A program made the position numbers and the translations under genes. The notes beneath the pieces were generated by a model that did no database searches, was not told the DNA's origin, and was given only the letters and a program-made list of their open reading frames with translations. A stretch of 64,000 nucleotides of DNA from Heligmosomoides polygyrus polygyrus (Eukaryota > Nematoda > Chromadorea > Rhabditida > Heligmosomidae): positions 85,061,960 through 85,125,959 of the forward strand of contig OX377206.1 of assembly GCA_947396885.1 (NCBI GenBank), given 5' to 3'. The first letter of the stretch is position 1, and each line of letters starts with the position of its first letter. Below are positions 63,561 to 64,000 of this stretch, piece by piece.

Positions 63561-64000
63561 TCGCGTTCTTGCACTTTTACCATAATATCGAATTTCCACA
63601 GAGATTTCCATACCTGAACTTGTTTTTGGAGTTTGCTACGGTAAAATGTTTTTATTACTTATTATTTGTCGACATTTCGTATTTCACCAGCAATGTCCGA
63701 AATATGCTACGTTCGAATTTATATGAAACTTTTACTCCAATAAATTGTTCTCATTGTCAATGTATGAAATTTTGATGCAGGAACAACATGACACAGCGGC
63801 AGAAAGCTAGAAAAATTCTTCAAATGCATTATTAGTGTCGGTGAGTGAGTGCCACCAGTGTACTCACAGTGTAGGAGGGGACCACATGATCTTCAACTTG
63901 ACCTACCACCTCGATCAATATCCTCGCCTCTGTTATGCTTGCAAAGTCGCGTGGTCATAACAAGCTGCTGCCGCCAACACTGACTCCACAATGTCTGCTA

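Overview
The window looks like chromosomal DNA from a clade V parasitic nematode, most likely a hookworm-type strongylid. The reasons are two multi-exon genes with nematode splice sites and closest resemblance to Caenorhabditis families, a T-rich AG acceptor suited to spliced-leader addition just upstream of one start codon, and RTE-class retrotransposon proteins of a kind I associate with hookworm genomes. The species cannot be fixed from the sequence alone.

Two genes could be modelled exon by exon with consistent reading phase. The first is a tra-3 orthologue, a calpain-5-type sex-determination protease, on the + strand (7815-25197): 16 exons, 630 residues, with Cys/His/Asn catalytic residues, a calpain domain III and a C-terminal C2 domain. 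The second is a patched-related (PTR, sterol-sensing-domain) membrane protein on the - strand (46873 down to 25464): 20 exons, 881 residues. They converge tail to tail, with stop codons only 266 bp apart. A third, weaker model is a small secreted protein of 127 residues on the - strand (56581-56071).

Most of the rest is transposon-derived and fills the introns of both genes. From left to right: an internally deleted mariner (844-1723); a Penelope-like retroelement with RT and GIY-YIG parts (3515-6640), cut by a 1.06-kb hAT-type element and by a SINE with a perfect 15-bp target duplication; RTE reverse transcriptase remnants; a tRNA-derived SINE family with about two dozen copies; four copies of a large Helitron-like element (10.3-11.9, 32.0-34.1, 39.4-40.1 and 61.6-63.1 kb) containing about 0.2-kb tandem modules; an RTE endonuclease ORF with its 5-prime leader (34.3-35.7 kb); a Harbinger-type MITE nested inside another one inside a SINE (26.1-26.6 kb); a foldback element (13.7-15.0 kb); a second mariner/Tc1-type element (49.3-50.2 kb); and a 4.0-kb hAT-bounded unit (53764-57743) that interrupts a LINE and encloses both an RTE fragment and the small secreted-protein gene.

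Long poly-G/poly-C tracts (10-17 nt) recur at least 14 times, several at homologous positions inside repeats. The right third (47-64 kb) has no recognisable conserved host gene apart from the small secreted one. No canonical tRNA or rRNA gene, CRISPR array or bacterial-type operon is present; four tRNA-like sequences are probably SINE heads or decayed tRNAs.
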